In this document: positions 45,263-54,119 of the stretch, one piece after another
How positions within the stretch are numbered: the stretch's first letter is position 1
How the letters are laid out: each line of letters starts with the position of its first letter
Assembly (NCBI RefSeq): GCF_005871185.1
Contig: NZ_SWKN01000006.1
Location: 1,094,451 to 1,158,450, forward strand
Reading direction: 5' to 3'
DNA length: 64,000 nucleotides
Origin: Limnobacter alexandrii
Lineage (GTDB): Bacteria; Pseudomonadota; Gammaproteobacteria; Burkholderiales; Burkholderiaceae_B
Made by a program: the position numbers and the translations under genes
The notes under the pieces: generated by a model
Database searches by the model: none
Told to the model about the DNA's origin: nothing
The model's input: only the letters and a program-made list of their open reading frames with translations

Positions 45263-46624
45263 ATGTCTTTTTTCAAGAACCCGTTCGACCCCAATACACG
45301 CCTTGGCATGCGTTGCGCCTGTGGCCAACACAACAGCCAGGCCGAGCATGATCAACAACTGGCTGTGCAACAGATGGAAGAGCGTGCGGTTGAGAATGCC
45401 GTGATGCACGCCCTGTTCCCGAACGACCAGTTGCGCCGCAATTTCCTGCGCGCTGTGGGCAGCGGTACCGCCATGGCTGCAATTGGCAGCCTGTTTCCAT
45501 TGGCGGCAGCCAAAGAGGCCTTTGCACAAAGCAATGGCCCCTTGGAAAAGCAAAAGCTGAAAGTGGGCTTCATTCCAATTACTTGTGCAACACCCATCAT
45601 CATGGCGCAGCCCTTGGGCTTTTACGCCAAGCAGGGTCTGGATGTTGAAGTGGTAAAAACTGCAGGTTGGGCCGTGGTTCGCGACAAGTCGCTGGCCAAG
45701 GAATACGACGCGGCGCACATGTTGTCGCCCATGCCACTGGCGATCTCAATGGGTGTGGGTTCGAACGCCATTCCATGGACCATGCCTGCTGTTGAGAACA
45801 TCAATGGCCAGGCAATCACCTTGGCGATGAAGCACAAAGACAAGCGCAATCCAAAAGACTGGAAAGGCTTTAAGTTTGCAGTGCCATTTGACTACTCCAT
45901 GCACAACTACCTGCTGCGCTATTACCTGGCTGAAGCAGGTTTGGACCCAGACCGCGATGTGCAAATTCGTTCGGTACCACCTCCCGAAATGGTGGCCAAT
46001 ATGCGGGCTGACAACATCGACGGCTTTTTGGCACCTGACCCCGTGAACCAGCGTGCGGTGTACGACGGCGTGGGCTTCATTCACATTCTGTCGAAAGAAA
46101 TTTGGTCCGGACACCCATGCTGTGCATTTGCAGCCAGCAAAGAATTTGTGACACAAAACCCCAACAGCTACAAAGCCCTGTTGAAGGCCGTGCTGGATGC
46201 GACCGCATACGCCCGAAAAGCCGAGAACCGCAAGGAAATTGCAGCGGCCATTGCACCGACCAATTATTTGAACCAGCCATTGACTGTGGTGGAGCAGGTT
46301 TTGACTGGTACCTACGCCGATGGTTTGGGCGGCATCAAGAAAGACCCGCAGCGCATCGACTTCGATCCGTTCCCCTACCAAAGCTTCGCGATCTGGATTC
46401 TGACCCAGATGAAACGCTGGGGACAGATCAAGGGCGATGTGGACTACAACAAGATTGCCAAAGATGTGTTCCTGGCCACCGATGCCACCCGCTTGATGAA
46501 GGAAGTGGGCATGCAGCCACCCGCATCGCTGGACAAAAAGTTCAGTGTGATGGGCAAGCCGTTTGATCCCAAGAAGCCAGAGGAATACCTCAACAGCTTC
46601 GCAATTTCGCGAACCAAGGGTTGA
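45263..46624 (+). CDS. cynA: Cyanate/nitrate-type ABC substrate-binding protein
   Basis: A 453-residue CmpA/NrtA-family solute-binding protein. An unusually long ~57-residue N-region with RCACGQH precedes a twin-arginine signal (RRNFL at residues 58-62, then a hydrophobic stretch and AFAQ cleavage site). Binding segments include LKVGFIPITCATPIIMAQ, YDAAHMLSPMPLAISMG, and FLAPDPVNQRAV. The operon ends in cyanase, so cyanate is the probable ligand; nitrate or bicarbonate relatives exist in the family. Confidence 0.9.
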   Translation: MSFFKNPFDPNTRLGMRCACGQHNSQAEHDQQLAVQQMEERAVENAVMHALFPNDQLRRNFLRAVGSGTAMAAIGSLFPLAAAKEAFAQSNGPLEKQKLKVGFIPITCATPIIMAQPLGFYAKQGLDVEVVKTAGWAVVRDKSLAKEYDAAHMLSPMPLAISMGVGSNAIPWTMPAVENINGQAITLAMKHKDKRNPKDWKGFKFAVPFDYSMHNYLLRYYLAEAGLDPDRDVQIRSVPPPEMVANMRADNIDGFLAPDPVNQRAVYDGVGFIHILSKEIWSGHPCCAFAASKEFVTQNPNSYKALLKAVLDATAYARKAENRKEIAAAIAPTNYLNQPLTVVEQVLTGTYADGLGGIKKDPQRIDFDPFPYQSFAIWILTQMKRWGQIKGDVDYNKIAKDVFLATDATRLMKEVGMQPPASLDKKFSVMGKPFDPKKPEEYLNSFAISRTKG

Positions 46625-46629
46625 TTGTC

Positions 46630-47478
46630 ATGAAAGACTTCAGCAAGCAAAAATGGGCGCCCTGGGCCTTGTCAGCGTTGATTCTGGTGGTGCTGGTTTC
46701 CATTTGGAGCATTGCCACCCTGCCTGAAGAGGCAGCAGTGAATGTAGATCCCGAATATGCGGCATTGGTGGGGCAGGCTGCTTCCACGGGCAGCAAAACC
46801 CCATTGCCCACCCCGGGCGATGTGGGTGAAAAGCTGTGGGGCCACGTGAGCGATCCGTTCTACGACCGTGGCACCAACGACAAAGGCATCGGCATTCAAC
46901 TGGGCTATTCCATTTTTCGCGTGCTTGTGGGATTTGGTTTGGCTGCACTGGTGGCCATTCCCTTGGGTTTTGTCATTGGCATGTCGCCCTTGCTGTACAA
47001 GGCACTTGATCCTTTCATTCAAATTTTGAAACCTGTGTCGCCTTTGGCATGGATGCCGCTGGCCTTGTACACCATTCAAGACAGCGACACCTCTGCCATT
47101 TTTGTGATCTTCATATGCTCCATTTGGCCCATGCTGGTGAACACGGCTTTTGGCGTGGCGGGTGTTCGGCGTGATTGGTTGAACGTGGCCAAAACGCTGG
47201 AGGTGAGTTCCTTGCGCACGGCGTTTCAAGTGATATTGCCCGCAGCGGCGCCGACCATCATGACTGGCATGCGTATTTCCGTGGGCATTGCCTGGTTGGT
47301 AATTGTTGCTGCCGAAATGCTGGTGGGTGGTACAGGGATTGGCTACTTCGTGTGGAACGAGTGGAACAACCTGTCGATTGCCAACATCATCAGCGCAATT
47401 TTGTTCATCGGCTTGATCGGCATGTTGCTCGACACGCTGTTGGCCCGCATGGCCAAGCTGGTCAGCTACAAGGAGTAA
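46630..47478 (+). CDS. cynB: Cyanate ABC transporter permease
   Basis: A 282-residue NrtB-type permease. I chose the ATG at 46630 over a TTG at 46621 that overlaps the previous stop. It has an N-terminal anchor helix, a periplasmic loop with GDVGEKLWGHVSDPFYD, then five core helices with VAKTLEVSSLRTAFQVILPAAAPTIMTGMRI (EAA-loop region) that contacts the ATPase. Confidence 0.9.
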   Translation: MKDFSKQKWAPWALSALILVVLVSIWSIATLPEEAAVNVDPEYAALVGQAASTGSKTPLPTPGDVGEKLWGHVSDPFYDRGTNDKGIGIQLGYSIFRVLVGFGLAALVAIPLGFVIGMSPLLYKALDPFIQILKPVSPLAWMPLALYTIQDSDTSAIFVIFICSIWPMLVNTAFGVAGVRRDWLNVAKTLEVSSLRTAFQVILPAAAPTIMTGMRISVGIAWLVIVAAEMLVGGTGIGYFVWNEWNNLSIANIISAILFIGLIGMLLDTLLARMAKLVSYKE

Positions 47479-47484
47479 ACAACA

Positions 47485-48471
47485 ATGACAAAGACTGAAC
47501 ACAAGATATTCAGCAAAGACTTGGTGCCTTCTGAGAAAGCGGCTGCCTTTTTGCAAGTGGAAGGCTTGGTGAAAAGCTACGCCCCTTCCGATGCCTCCGT
47601 TCCACCCGTGTTTGAGGCGGTGAACTTCGACATTCAGAAAGGCGAGTTTGTTTGCATCATCGGCCATTCGGGCTGCGGCAAAAGCACCATTCTGAACATT
47701 CTGGCCGGCCTGGATGAAGCCACTCAGGGCTACGTGATTATGAACGGCAAGGAAGTGGTTGGCCCATCACTGGATCGCGGTGTGGTGTTCCAAAGTCATG
47801 CATTGATGCCTTGGATGACTGCACTGAAAAACGTAGAGTTCGGCGTACGTTCACGTTGGCCTGAGAAGTCACCTGAGGAAATCAGCGAACATGCCATGAA
47901 GTATCTGGACATGGTGGGTTTGGGCAAGGCCGCCAACAAAAAACCGCATGAACTTTCAGGCGGTATGAAGCAGCGTGTGGGCATTGCCCGCGCCTTCGCT
48001 ATTCAGCCGCAAATGCTGTTGCTGGACGAGCCCTTCGGTGCGCTCGACGCACTGACCCGCGGCACCATTCAAGACGAGTTGTTGCAAATCGTGAAGGCCA
48101 CGGGGCAAACCGTGTTCATGATTACGCACGATGTGGATGAGGCTATTTTGCTGGCCGACAAAGTGATGCTGATGAGCCATGGTCCGCGCGCCCGCATTGC
48201 TGAAATTGTTGAAAACACCATGCCGCGCGAGCGTACCCGCAGCACCGTGCATCACGACCCGCAGTACTACGCCATACGCAATCACCTGGTTGATTTTCTG
48301 GTGAACCGTGCTGCGCCTGCAACAAACACAGAGCCCGACGGCAACAAGTTGACTGCTGAACTACACAAACAACCCACGGTGGTTCGCCCTGGCTTAAAGG
48401 CCTTGAGCAACACGAAAATTAGCACCGAGACAACACCCCCACTAAATTTGATTCAAAGGAGTGCACCATGA
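47485..48471 (+). CDS. cynD: Cyanate ABC transporter ATP-binding protein
   Basis: A 328-residue ATPase with Walker A GHSGCGKST, signature LSGGMKQRVGIARA, Walker B LLLDEPFGALD and H-loop THDVDEA. AAGGAG precedes the ATG. The ~60-residue C-terminal extension is longer than in NrtD-type ATPases and has no recognised domain. cynS overlaps the stop by 4 bp. Confidence 0.93.
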   Translation: MTKTEHKIFSKDLVPSEKAAAFLQVEGLVKSYAPSDASVPPVFEAVNFDIQKGEFVCIIGHSGCGKSTILNILAGLDEATQGYVIMNGKEVVGPSLDRGVVFQSHALMPWMTALKNVEFGVRSRWPEKSPEEISEHAMKYLDMVGLGKAANKKPHELSGGMKQRVGIARAFAIQPQMLLLDEPFGALDALTRGTIQDELLQIVKATGQTVFMITHDVDEAILLADKVMLMSHGPRARIAEIVENTMPRERTRSTVHHDPQYYAIRNHLVDFLVNRAAPATNTEPDGNKLTAELHKQPTVVRPGLKALSNTKISTETTPPLNLIQRSAP

Positions 48472-48911
48472 AAAGAACTGACGTCACCGAAATGATTGTA
48501 TTGGCCAAGCGCAAGAAAAAATGCACTTGGGACGACTGCGCCAAAGTATTGGGCCAGTCCAAAGAGTGGAGCACTGCTGCACTGCTGGGGCAAATGACCT
48601 TGACCGAGGAACAGGCCAAGAAGATTGGCGAGTACCTGGCCTTGCCACCTGAAGCGGTAGATTGCCTGCAAGTGGTGCCTTACAAGGGATCACTGCCCAC
48701 CGCTGTGCCCACCGATCCGCTGATCTATCGTTTTTATGAATTGATCAGCGTGTACGGCACCACCTTCAAGGAGCTGATTCATGAAGAGTTCGGTGACGGC
48801 ATCATGAGCGCCATCGATTTCAAAATGGACTTGCAGCGTGAGCCACACCCCATGGGCGACCGGGTCAGCATCAATATGAGCGGCAAATTCCTGCCTTACA
48901 AAACCTATTGA
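48468..48911 (+). CDS. cynS: Cyanate hydratase (cyanase) CynS
   Basis: Converts cyanate and bicarbonate to ammonia and CO2. The 147-residue protein has the N-terminal helical domain (MIVLAKRKKKCTWDDCAKVLGQS) and the C-terminal decamer active site with the conserved Arg and Glu (IYRFYELISVYG) and Ser (GIMSAIDF). Ends the five-gene operon with the DJ-1-like gene and cynABD. No carbonic anhydrase gene is adjacent. Confidence 0.96.
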   Translation: MKRTDVTEMIVLAKRKKKCTWDDCAKVLGQSKEWSTAALLGQMTLTEEQAKKIGEYLALPPEAVDCLQVVPYKGSLPTAVPTDPLIYRFYELISVYGTTFKELIHEEFGDGIMSAIDFKMDLQREPHPMGDRVSINMSGKFLPYKTY

Positions 48912-48991
48912 TTTCAAGGCTGAATTTTCAGCTGACTGAATGCCCCGGGTTAGAATAGACGCTTGTTTTAATTCTTACCTGGGGTAATGCC

Positions 48992-49360
48992 GTGACTGAC
49001 TCAACCAACAACGCCGCCGCTGGCGACGAACTTGTACTGCCTTCTGGCGTGAAGCTGACTTTCAAAAAGCGCGGCACCGGCACGCAAAAGCCAACACCCA
49101 ATTCAATTGTGGAAGTGCACTATGAAGGTACATTTCTGGATGGTCGGGTGTTCGACAGTTCGATCAAGCGCAATGAGAAAATCTCCTTTCCGTTGAACCG
49201 CGTGATTCCTGCCTGGACACAGGCTTTGTGCGAAATGGTGGTTGGCGATCGGGCAATCGTGTTCTGCCCGTCTGACACTGCATATGGCGCGCGTGGTGCA
49301 GGTCCGATTCCGGGCAACACCGACTTGGTGTTTGATGTTGAGTTGTTCGACATCCGATAA
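48992..49360 (+). CDS. FKBP-type peptidyl-prolyl isomerase
   Basis: A 122-residue cytoplasmic rotamase, starting with a GTG at 48992. The FKBP core is evident: VEVHYEGTFLDGRVFDSSIKR, PLNRVIPAWTQAL and PSDTAYGARGAGPIPGNTDLVFDVEL. No signal peptide, unlike FkpA. Its stop lies 12 bp before repeat locus B. Confidence 0.93.
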   Translation: MTDSTNNAAAGDELVLPSGVKLTFKKRGTGTQKPTPNSIVEVHYEGTFLDGRVFDSSIKRNEKISFPLNRVIPAWTQALCEMVVGDRAIVFCPSDTAYGARGAGPIPGNTDLVFDVELFDIR

Positions 49361-49372
49361 GGTTTTCTGCCC

Positions 49373-49968
49373 ACTCGACGTGGGTTACTTGTGCCGCATG
49401 TCACTAGTGACTCTTGATCTGAACTTGAAGGGTCACCGCTGCCCGAAAACTTGGCATCTCGTCTTGTCTGCTTGAGTCTGCACTAAGCCAAGCCCTCCAA
49501 AAGTAACGGTCGGGTCTTGGCTTTCGCGCCATGGCGCGATCGTTAGTCTCTGCGCCCCAAGCCGGCAAGTTTTCTGACTGGTCATCGTGCGACCACTTGC
49601 AAGTTCAGCTCCTGAGTCACCGGCACCAGCGTCTCTCCACCACCGCGCAACTCACCGCTGGGTTCAACGCCCAATCGGCGGCGGTGTTTCGATCGCTTCG
49701 CCTTCAAGAAAACCTGCCCGTTTGAATTCACCCGCCACGGTCGGCCAAAGGCCGGCACCGAGACTCGGCCCGCCTTTTTGCCGAGCGAGGTGAGTCAGGG
49801 TGAATGTCAAAAAGGGAAAACCAGGTTTTCAGGCGAGAGATCGGAACCCAAGCCGATCGGGGCAGTTAACGAACCGTCGAGAAAGCGGAACCCAAGCCGA
49901 TCGGGCAGTTAACGAACAGTCGAGAAAGCGGAACCCAAGCCGATCGGGGCAGTTAACGCGCGGTCGAG
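49373..49968 (+). repeat. Dispersed structured repeat, locus B (between convergent FKBP and TVP38 genes)
   Basis: About 595 bp. The 5' module (49373-49690) matches locus A and includes AAGCCAAG/CTTGGCTT around AAAGTAACGGTCGGGT and the palindrome TCGCGCC-AT-GGCGCGA. The core hairpin is at 49699-49835. Three near-identical 43-44 bp units follow and run to the TVP38 stop codon. No gene seen in 49361-49972. Confidence 0.9.
49699..49835 (+). repeat. 137-nt three-way-junction core, copy B
   Basis: Same stems as copy A. The small internal hairpin reads CGGCC-AAA-GGCCG and the larger one pairs CACC/GGTG and CTCGGC/GCCGAG. Confidence 0.85.
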
Positions 49969-49971
49969 AAA
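49842..49971 (+). repeat. Three tandem 43-44 bp tail units of locus B
   Basis: CGGAACCC begins at 49842, 49886 and 49929, each unit continuing with AAGCCGATCGGG, CAGTTAACG and GTCGAGAAAG. Unit differences are single bases and one G insertion. Confidence 0.9.
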
Positions 49972-49972
49972 G

Positions 49973-50662
49973 CTAAGCCGCCTTTCGCAGTTGAAACTGC
50001 CGCGTTCCCCAAGAAATGAGAAACGGCACCAAAGCCAGCGCTGCCAGAGAAACAAGCACTTCCAGTGAAATCAATTCTTCCAGCCGGTTTACTTTGGATA
50101 ACTCATTGCCCGCATTCACATACAGCATGGTGCCTGGCAGCATGCCCAGAAAACTGGTCCACAGGAATGTCCACGGCTTTACACGCGTCAAGCCAGCCAG
50201 CAAATTGAATGCAACAAATGGAATGATGGGGGCCAGGCGCAGGCTCAGCAAATAGGCCACTTCGTTTTTCTCAATGCCCTTGTTGATGTCGTTTAGCTTG
50301 TTTGAAAAACGGTTTTCAACCGATGACCGAAAGAAGTGCCGGGCAAACAACATGGTGAGCAAGGCACCCAAAGCCGAGGCTGCTGTGGACACCACCATGC
50401 ACAAGCCAAACCCCATGCAACCACCACCCACCAGCATCAGTACCCCTGCGCCCGGTAGGCACAAGGCGGTGATCAATACAAACACGCCAAAGTAAATCAA
50501 GGTGACCAGCGTTGGGTTGTCCATAAAATGCATGGCCAATTCGCGCTGTGCCGCCAGCATGTCTTGCAGCGACACATCTGCACTCAACCACACCAGCATC
50601 AGCACGGCTGCAACCAGCAGCAGTGTGGTTTTCCTCCAGTGTTGTTGAACAGCTTGTGGCAT
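49973..50662 (-). CDS. TVP38/TMEM64 (VTT-domain) membrane protein
   Basis: A 229-residue DedA-superfamily protein with about six hydrophobic segments. The core motifs are FVLITALCLPGAGVLMLVGGGCMGFG and LRLAPIIPFVAFNLLAGLTRVKPWTFLWTSFLGMLPGTMLYVNAG. The superfamily is linked to lipid scrambling and small-ion transport. Located immediately downstream (11 bp) of the SelD fusion on the same strand, hence probably co-transcribed. Confidence 0.85.
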   Translation of the reverse strand: MPQAVQQHWRKTTLLLVAAVLMLVWLSADVSLQDMLAAQRELAMHFMDNPTLVTLIYFGVFVLITALCLPGAGVLMLVGGGCMGFGLCMVVSTAASALGALLTMLFARHFFRSSVENRFSNKLNDINKGIEKNEVAYLLSLRLAPIIPFVAFNLLAGLTRVKPWTFLWTSFLGMLPGTMLYVNAGNELSKVNRLEELISLEVLVSLAALALVPFLISWGTRQFQLRKAA

Positions 50663-50673
50663 GCGGCGCTTCC

Positions 50674-52962
50674 TTAGCCTTTCAATACAATCGGTTCAAT
50701 GGCCTCGCCTTGCGGCAATATGCGGCCAATGATGGCAGTGTGTTCGTAGCCCAGCTTCTTTAATGCAGCAACACAGGCTTCGGCTTGGTCGCCAGGCACT
50801 GTCGCCAACAAACCCCCCGCGGTTTGTGGATCGAAAATCAGTGGGTAGCGCGGATCGTTCACATAATCAGCCTGATTTCGAATGGCGCGACGCAAGCGAA
50901 CATTGGCTGGTTGAAGCGAACTCACAATGCCAGCGCTGACCATTTCAAGGGCGCCATCCAGCAAGGGCAGGGCACTTAAATCTAGTTCAGCATCTACCTC
51001 GGAAGGGCGCGTCATTTCAACCAAGTGGCCCAATAGCCCAAAACCAGTCAAGTCGGTACAGGCTTTCGATCCATATTCACGCAGGCACTGAGCCCCAATG
51101 CGGTTGCTCTTTACCATCGATTCCAGTGCCGCATCAATCCAGCGACCTTTGGTTTTCAGCTGTGGCAGCGCAGCGAACAGTGTTCCGGTGCCAATTGGCT
51201 TGGTCAGCAAAATGGCATCGCCGGGGCGCATGCCACCCTTGATCATCACACCATCCATGTTTTCATCCACCAGGCCGTTGATGGCAAAACCCAGTGCCAG
51301 CTCGCGGCCTTCGCCAGTGTGCCCACCCACCAAGGCGCAACCAGCGTCGTTTAAAACCTCCACTGCACCACTCATCATCTGGAACAGCAATTCTTCAACT
51401 TTCGATTCAAGCCCCGGTGGCACGGTGACCACGGCGGTGGCCGATTGCGCTTCACCGCCCATGGCGAACACATCGCCCAGTGCGTGGTTGGCGGCCACTT
51501 TGCCAAAAATATAAGGGTCGTCCACAAAGGCCCGGAAAAAATCAACGGTGTGCACCATGGCTTTGCCCGGTGGCACTTTCACAATGGCGGCATCGTCGGG
51601 CGCGTGCAGGCCAACCAATACATCTTCGCGATCCACTGGCTTTAGGTTACCCAGTGCGCGAGATAAAACAGTGGAGCCCACCTTGGCACCGCAACCGCCA
51701 CAGCGCATAGCGATGGCTGAAATTGCTTGAAGGCTTTCTTCCTGAGTCAGCGCCAAATTCGGTGTGCTGTTGCCGCCAGTTGGCTTTGTGTTGGGGTCCA
51801 TGTCAGGAAAGTCACTGAATTTCGCCATGAAGCGGCGGTCAATCCAGTCTTTCCATTGCCACACCCAGGCACCTGCAAAGCCCAGCGACCCTTTGGACGC
51901 CACCGCATATTTGTCGCCTGTGCTGATCAAGGCCAGCCATGTTTTTTGGGGGCGGTATTCAAGCAGGTCGGCGCCTTGCACAAACAGGTGCAGGTTCTTG
52001 GTCAGTGGTTTGCCCATGCGCACAGCGAATACACCAGCTTTTTCAAGCGGTGTGCTGGTCAGGTTTGCAATGTCGCCAGCGGCAAAAATTTTTGGATCTC
52101 GCGAGGTTTGCAGCGTAGGGCCCACATTGATGAAGCCACGGGAATCCAGTTCAAGGTCGGTGTTCTTCAGCCATGCTGCGCCGCCCGCTTGGGTTACCCA
52201 CATAATTTCGTCGGCATGCAGGCGTTCACCACCCTTGGTTTGCAGGGTGTGGCCGTCCAGTTGCACCACCTCGGCATCGCGGTGCAATACCACGCCACGT
52301 TCATTCAAGACCTTCTCGAAGCGCTTCCGCACACCAGCGTTGTGGGTGGGCAGTACATCGGCATCGGCCGTGAACAGGTGAAATTCCAGTTCGTCGGGGT
52401 TGCGGCCCATGGCACTTAATTCATTGCGCAGGCGGAACTGCATGGCCAAGGCCAGTTCAACACCGCCAGCACCGCCACCCACCACGGCAATGGTGGTTTT
52501 GCCGGCATGGGTTTTGACACGTTCCAGCAAATTGACCCAGCGCTGATTGAAACGTGCAATCGGCTTCACAGGCACTGCATTTTCCAGGGCACCCGGCACC
52601 AGCTGTACTTGTGGTGTACTGCCAATGTTGATCGACAGGGCATCGTAAGCCACCGGTGGGCGGTTCTTGCAAATCACTTTTTGATTGGCGCGGTCAATGC
52701 CCACCACTTCGTCTTTGAACAGGCGCGCACCTGCAAACGCGCAAAGGCGGCCCAAGTCGATGTGCACATCGTCGTAGCTGTAGTGGCCCGCAATATAGCC
52801 GGGCAGCATGCCGGAGTAGGGTGTGTGAATGTCGGTACAAATCAGGGTAAGCCGAACACCGGGCCATGGCTTCATGCCAAACATGCGCAGCACACCCACA
52901 TGGCTGTGGCCTCCGCCTACCAGCACGATGTCGCGAAGAATGGGTTGATCAGATGTTTGCAT
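50674..52962 (-). CDS. FAD/NAD oxidoreductase-selenide,water dikinase fusion (SenC-like)
   Basis: A 762-residue two-domain protein. Residues 1-370 are a pyridine-nucleotide-disulfide oxidoreductase-type domain (LVGGGHSHVGVL, TPYSGMLPGYIAGHY, VVGGGAGGVELA, FAAGDIANL). Residues about 410-762 are SelD, with catalytic Cys in RCGGCGAKVG, DAIVKVPPGK-type Mg/ATP loops, GGHTGEGRELALG and FDPQTAGGLL. SelD makes selenophosphate. Next to a SenB-type glycosyltransferase the protein most likely serves as SenC in selenoneine synthesis; a role in selenocysteine or selenouridine tRNA cannot be excluded. Starts 14 bp inside senB. Confidence 0.88.
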   Translation of the reverse strand: MQTSDQPILRDIVLVGGGHSHVGVLRMFGMKPWPGVRLTLICTDIHTPYSGMLPGYIAGHYSYDDVHIDLGRLCAFAGARLFKDEVVGIDRANQKVICKNRPPVAYDALSINIGSTPQVQLVPGALENAVPVKPIARFNQRWVNLLERVKTHAGKTTIAVVGGGAGGVELALAMQFRLRNELSAMGRNPDELEFHLFTADADVLPTHNAGVRKRFEKVLNERGVVLHRDAEVVQLDGHTLQTKGGERLHADEIMWVTQAGGAAWLKNTDLELDSRGFINVGPTLQTSRDPKIFAAGDIANLTSTPLEKAGVFAVRMGKPLTKNLHLFVQGADLLEYRPQKTWLALISTGDKYAVASKGSLGFAGAWVWQWKDWIDRRFMAKFSDFPDMDPNTKPTGGNSTPNLALTQEESLQAISAIAMRCGGCGAKVGSTVLSRALGNLKPVDREDVLVGLHAPDDAAIVKVPPGKAMVHTVDFFRAFVDDPYIFGKVAANHALGDVFAMGGEAQSATAVVTVPPGLESKVEELLFQMMSGAVEVLNDAGCALVGGHTGEGRELALGFAINGLVDENMDGVMIKGGMRPGDAILLTKPIGTGTLFAALPQLKTKGRWIDAALESMVKSNRIGAQCLREYGSKACTDLTGFGLLGHLVEMTRPSEVDAELDLSALPLLDGALEMVSAGIVSSLQPANVRLRRAIRNQADYVNDPRYPLIFDPQTAGGLLATVPGDQAEACVAALKKLGYEHTAIIGRILPQGEAIEPIVLKG

Positions 52963-54013
52963 GGTGTACTTTTGCTTTTGTGTTGTTTTGAACTGCTCTT
53001 TGTACGAGTCGAATTAACTGGTTTTGTTCGTTTTCAGGGGCAAATAATTTGGCGCGCTCTGCACATTGGCTTTTCAGCTTGGTGTATAAACTGGATTTAC
53101 CCGGGGGCAGTGGTTTCGGATTCACAATGTCTTCGAGCAGTTGGGTAAGCATGTTTGCAAGTGCATGTGAATTGCCCAAGGGGAAATAACCCGGGTAACC
53201 TGAACCCAACATGCCGGTGTTGCCGTCTATGTAGCTGGCCACCACTGGGGTGCCGCTGCACACGGCCTCCATGACTACATGCGCCCCACCTTCCATTTTG
53301 CTGGCATGTACCAGCACATGGGCGCGTTGAATGCGTGTGCGGGTGGCCCCATGGGGCTGATTGCCCAGCCAGCGGTAGTTGGGGCAGGCCTGCATGGTTT
53401 CTTCTGCGGCTTGGGCCAGCTCAAGGTCGAGCGGGCCACCAATGTGATCAATGTAAATATCAGGGTAGCCACGCAACAGCACTGCAGCTTCCATCAGGGT
53501 TTGAGGCATTTTTTCGTCTCGCAAATGGCCCACCATGACCACCTTCAAACGGCGCTTGGGCTTGCTCAGGGTTTTGCGGGACGTGGTGGACTGAAAAATG
53601 ACCGATGTTTTTTTTTGCAGGCTTTCACTGAGTTTTTCAGTGCCCTTTTCTTGCAGTACGATCAAATGCCGCGCCAGCTGCAGCGACTTTTGCGCGGTTT
53701 CATCGGTTTCAATGTCGCGGTACAGGTCGGTCCCGGTCAGGGCCAGCACCAAGCCCGGGCTGCCTTGTTCATTCACGCCACGGCTTTGTGCCCAAGCGGC
53801 AATTGAATCAGCAGATCGCCTCGCATGCAGCGCAATCATCGCAACATCCTGTTCAGTAGCAGCTGTGTTTTCCCAATGCTTCACAATGCGCACATTGAAA
53901 TGTTCAGACAAGAACAATTGCCAGCGGCGGGCGGTTTGCCAGTTGCCGTTGTTGGAATCGGCAAGGGCAGGGCTAACAATGACGATAGACGGTTTAATCA
54001 AGACAACAACCAC
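52949..54013 (-). CDS. senB: SenB-type selenosugar synthase (glycosyltransferase)
   Basis: A 354-residue GT-B glycosyltransferase of the group found beside SelD in bacteria that make selenoneine. Characteristic stretches: IVSPALADSNNGNWQTARRW, IALHARRSADSIAAW, LALTGTDLYRDIETD, VGHLRDEKMP, IGGPLDLEL, YRWLGNQPHG and the donor-binding EGGAHVVMEAVCSGTPVVAS. SenB joins selenophosphate to a UDP-sugar, giving a selenosugar. The start is a GTG at 54013 without clear ribosome-binding site; a TTG at 54001 is possible. Overlaps the SelD fusion by 14 bp. Confidence 0.85.
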   Translation of the reverse strand: MVVVLIKPSIVIVSPALADSNNGNWQTARRWQLFLSEHFNVRIVKHWENTAATEQDVAMIALHARRSADSIAAWAQSRGVNEQGSPGLVLALTGTDLYRDIETDETAQKSLQLARHLIVLQEKGTEKLSESLQKKTSVIFQSTTSRKTLSKPKRRLKVVMVGHLRDEKMPQTLMEAAVLLRGYPDIYIDHIGGPLDLELAQAAEETMQACPNYRWLGNQPHGATRTRIQRAHVLVHASKMEGGAHVVMEAVCSGTPVVASYIDGNTGMLGSGYPGYFPLGNSHALANMLTQLLEDIVNPKPLPPGKSSLYTKLKSQCAERAKLFAPENEQNQLIRLVQRAVQNNTKAKVHHANI

Positions 54014-54119
54014 TTAATTGGATGGGGGGATGAATTGAGGTGCAAACCACTCGAGGTGATACACTGCGACCCTGAAGAAGTTTACACGAACCAACACGCC
54101 ATTCACCGCGAGAACCCGC

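Noticed and set aside
49699-49835. The repeat cores as integron attC sites
   Set aside because: No RYYYAAC/GTTRRRY core sites in the expected positions and no integrase in the window.
49842-49971. Tandem 44-bp units as a CRISPR array
   Set aside because: Units are contiguous without unique spacers and no cas gene is present.
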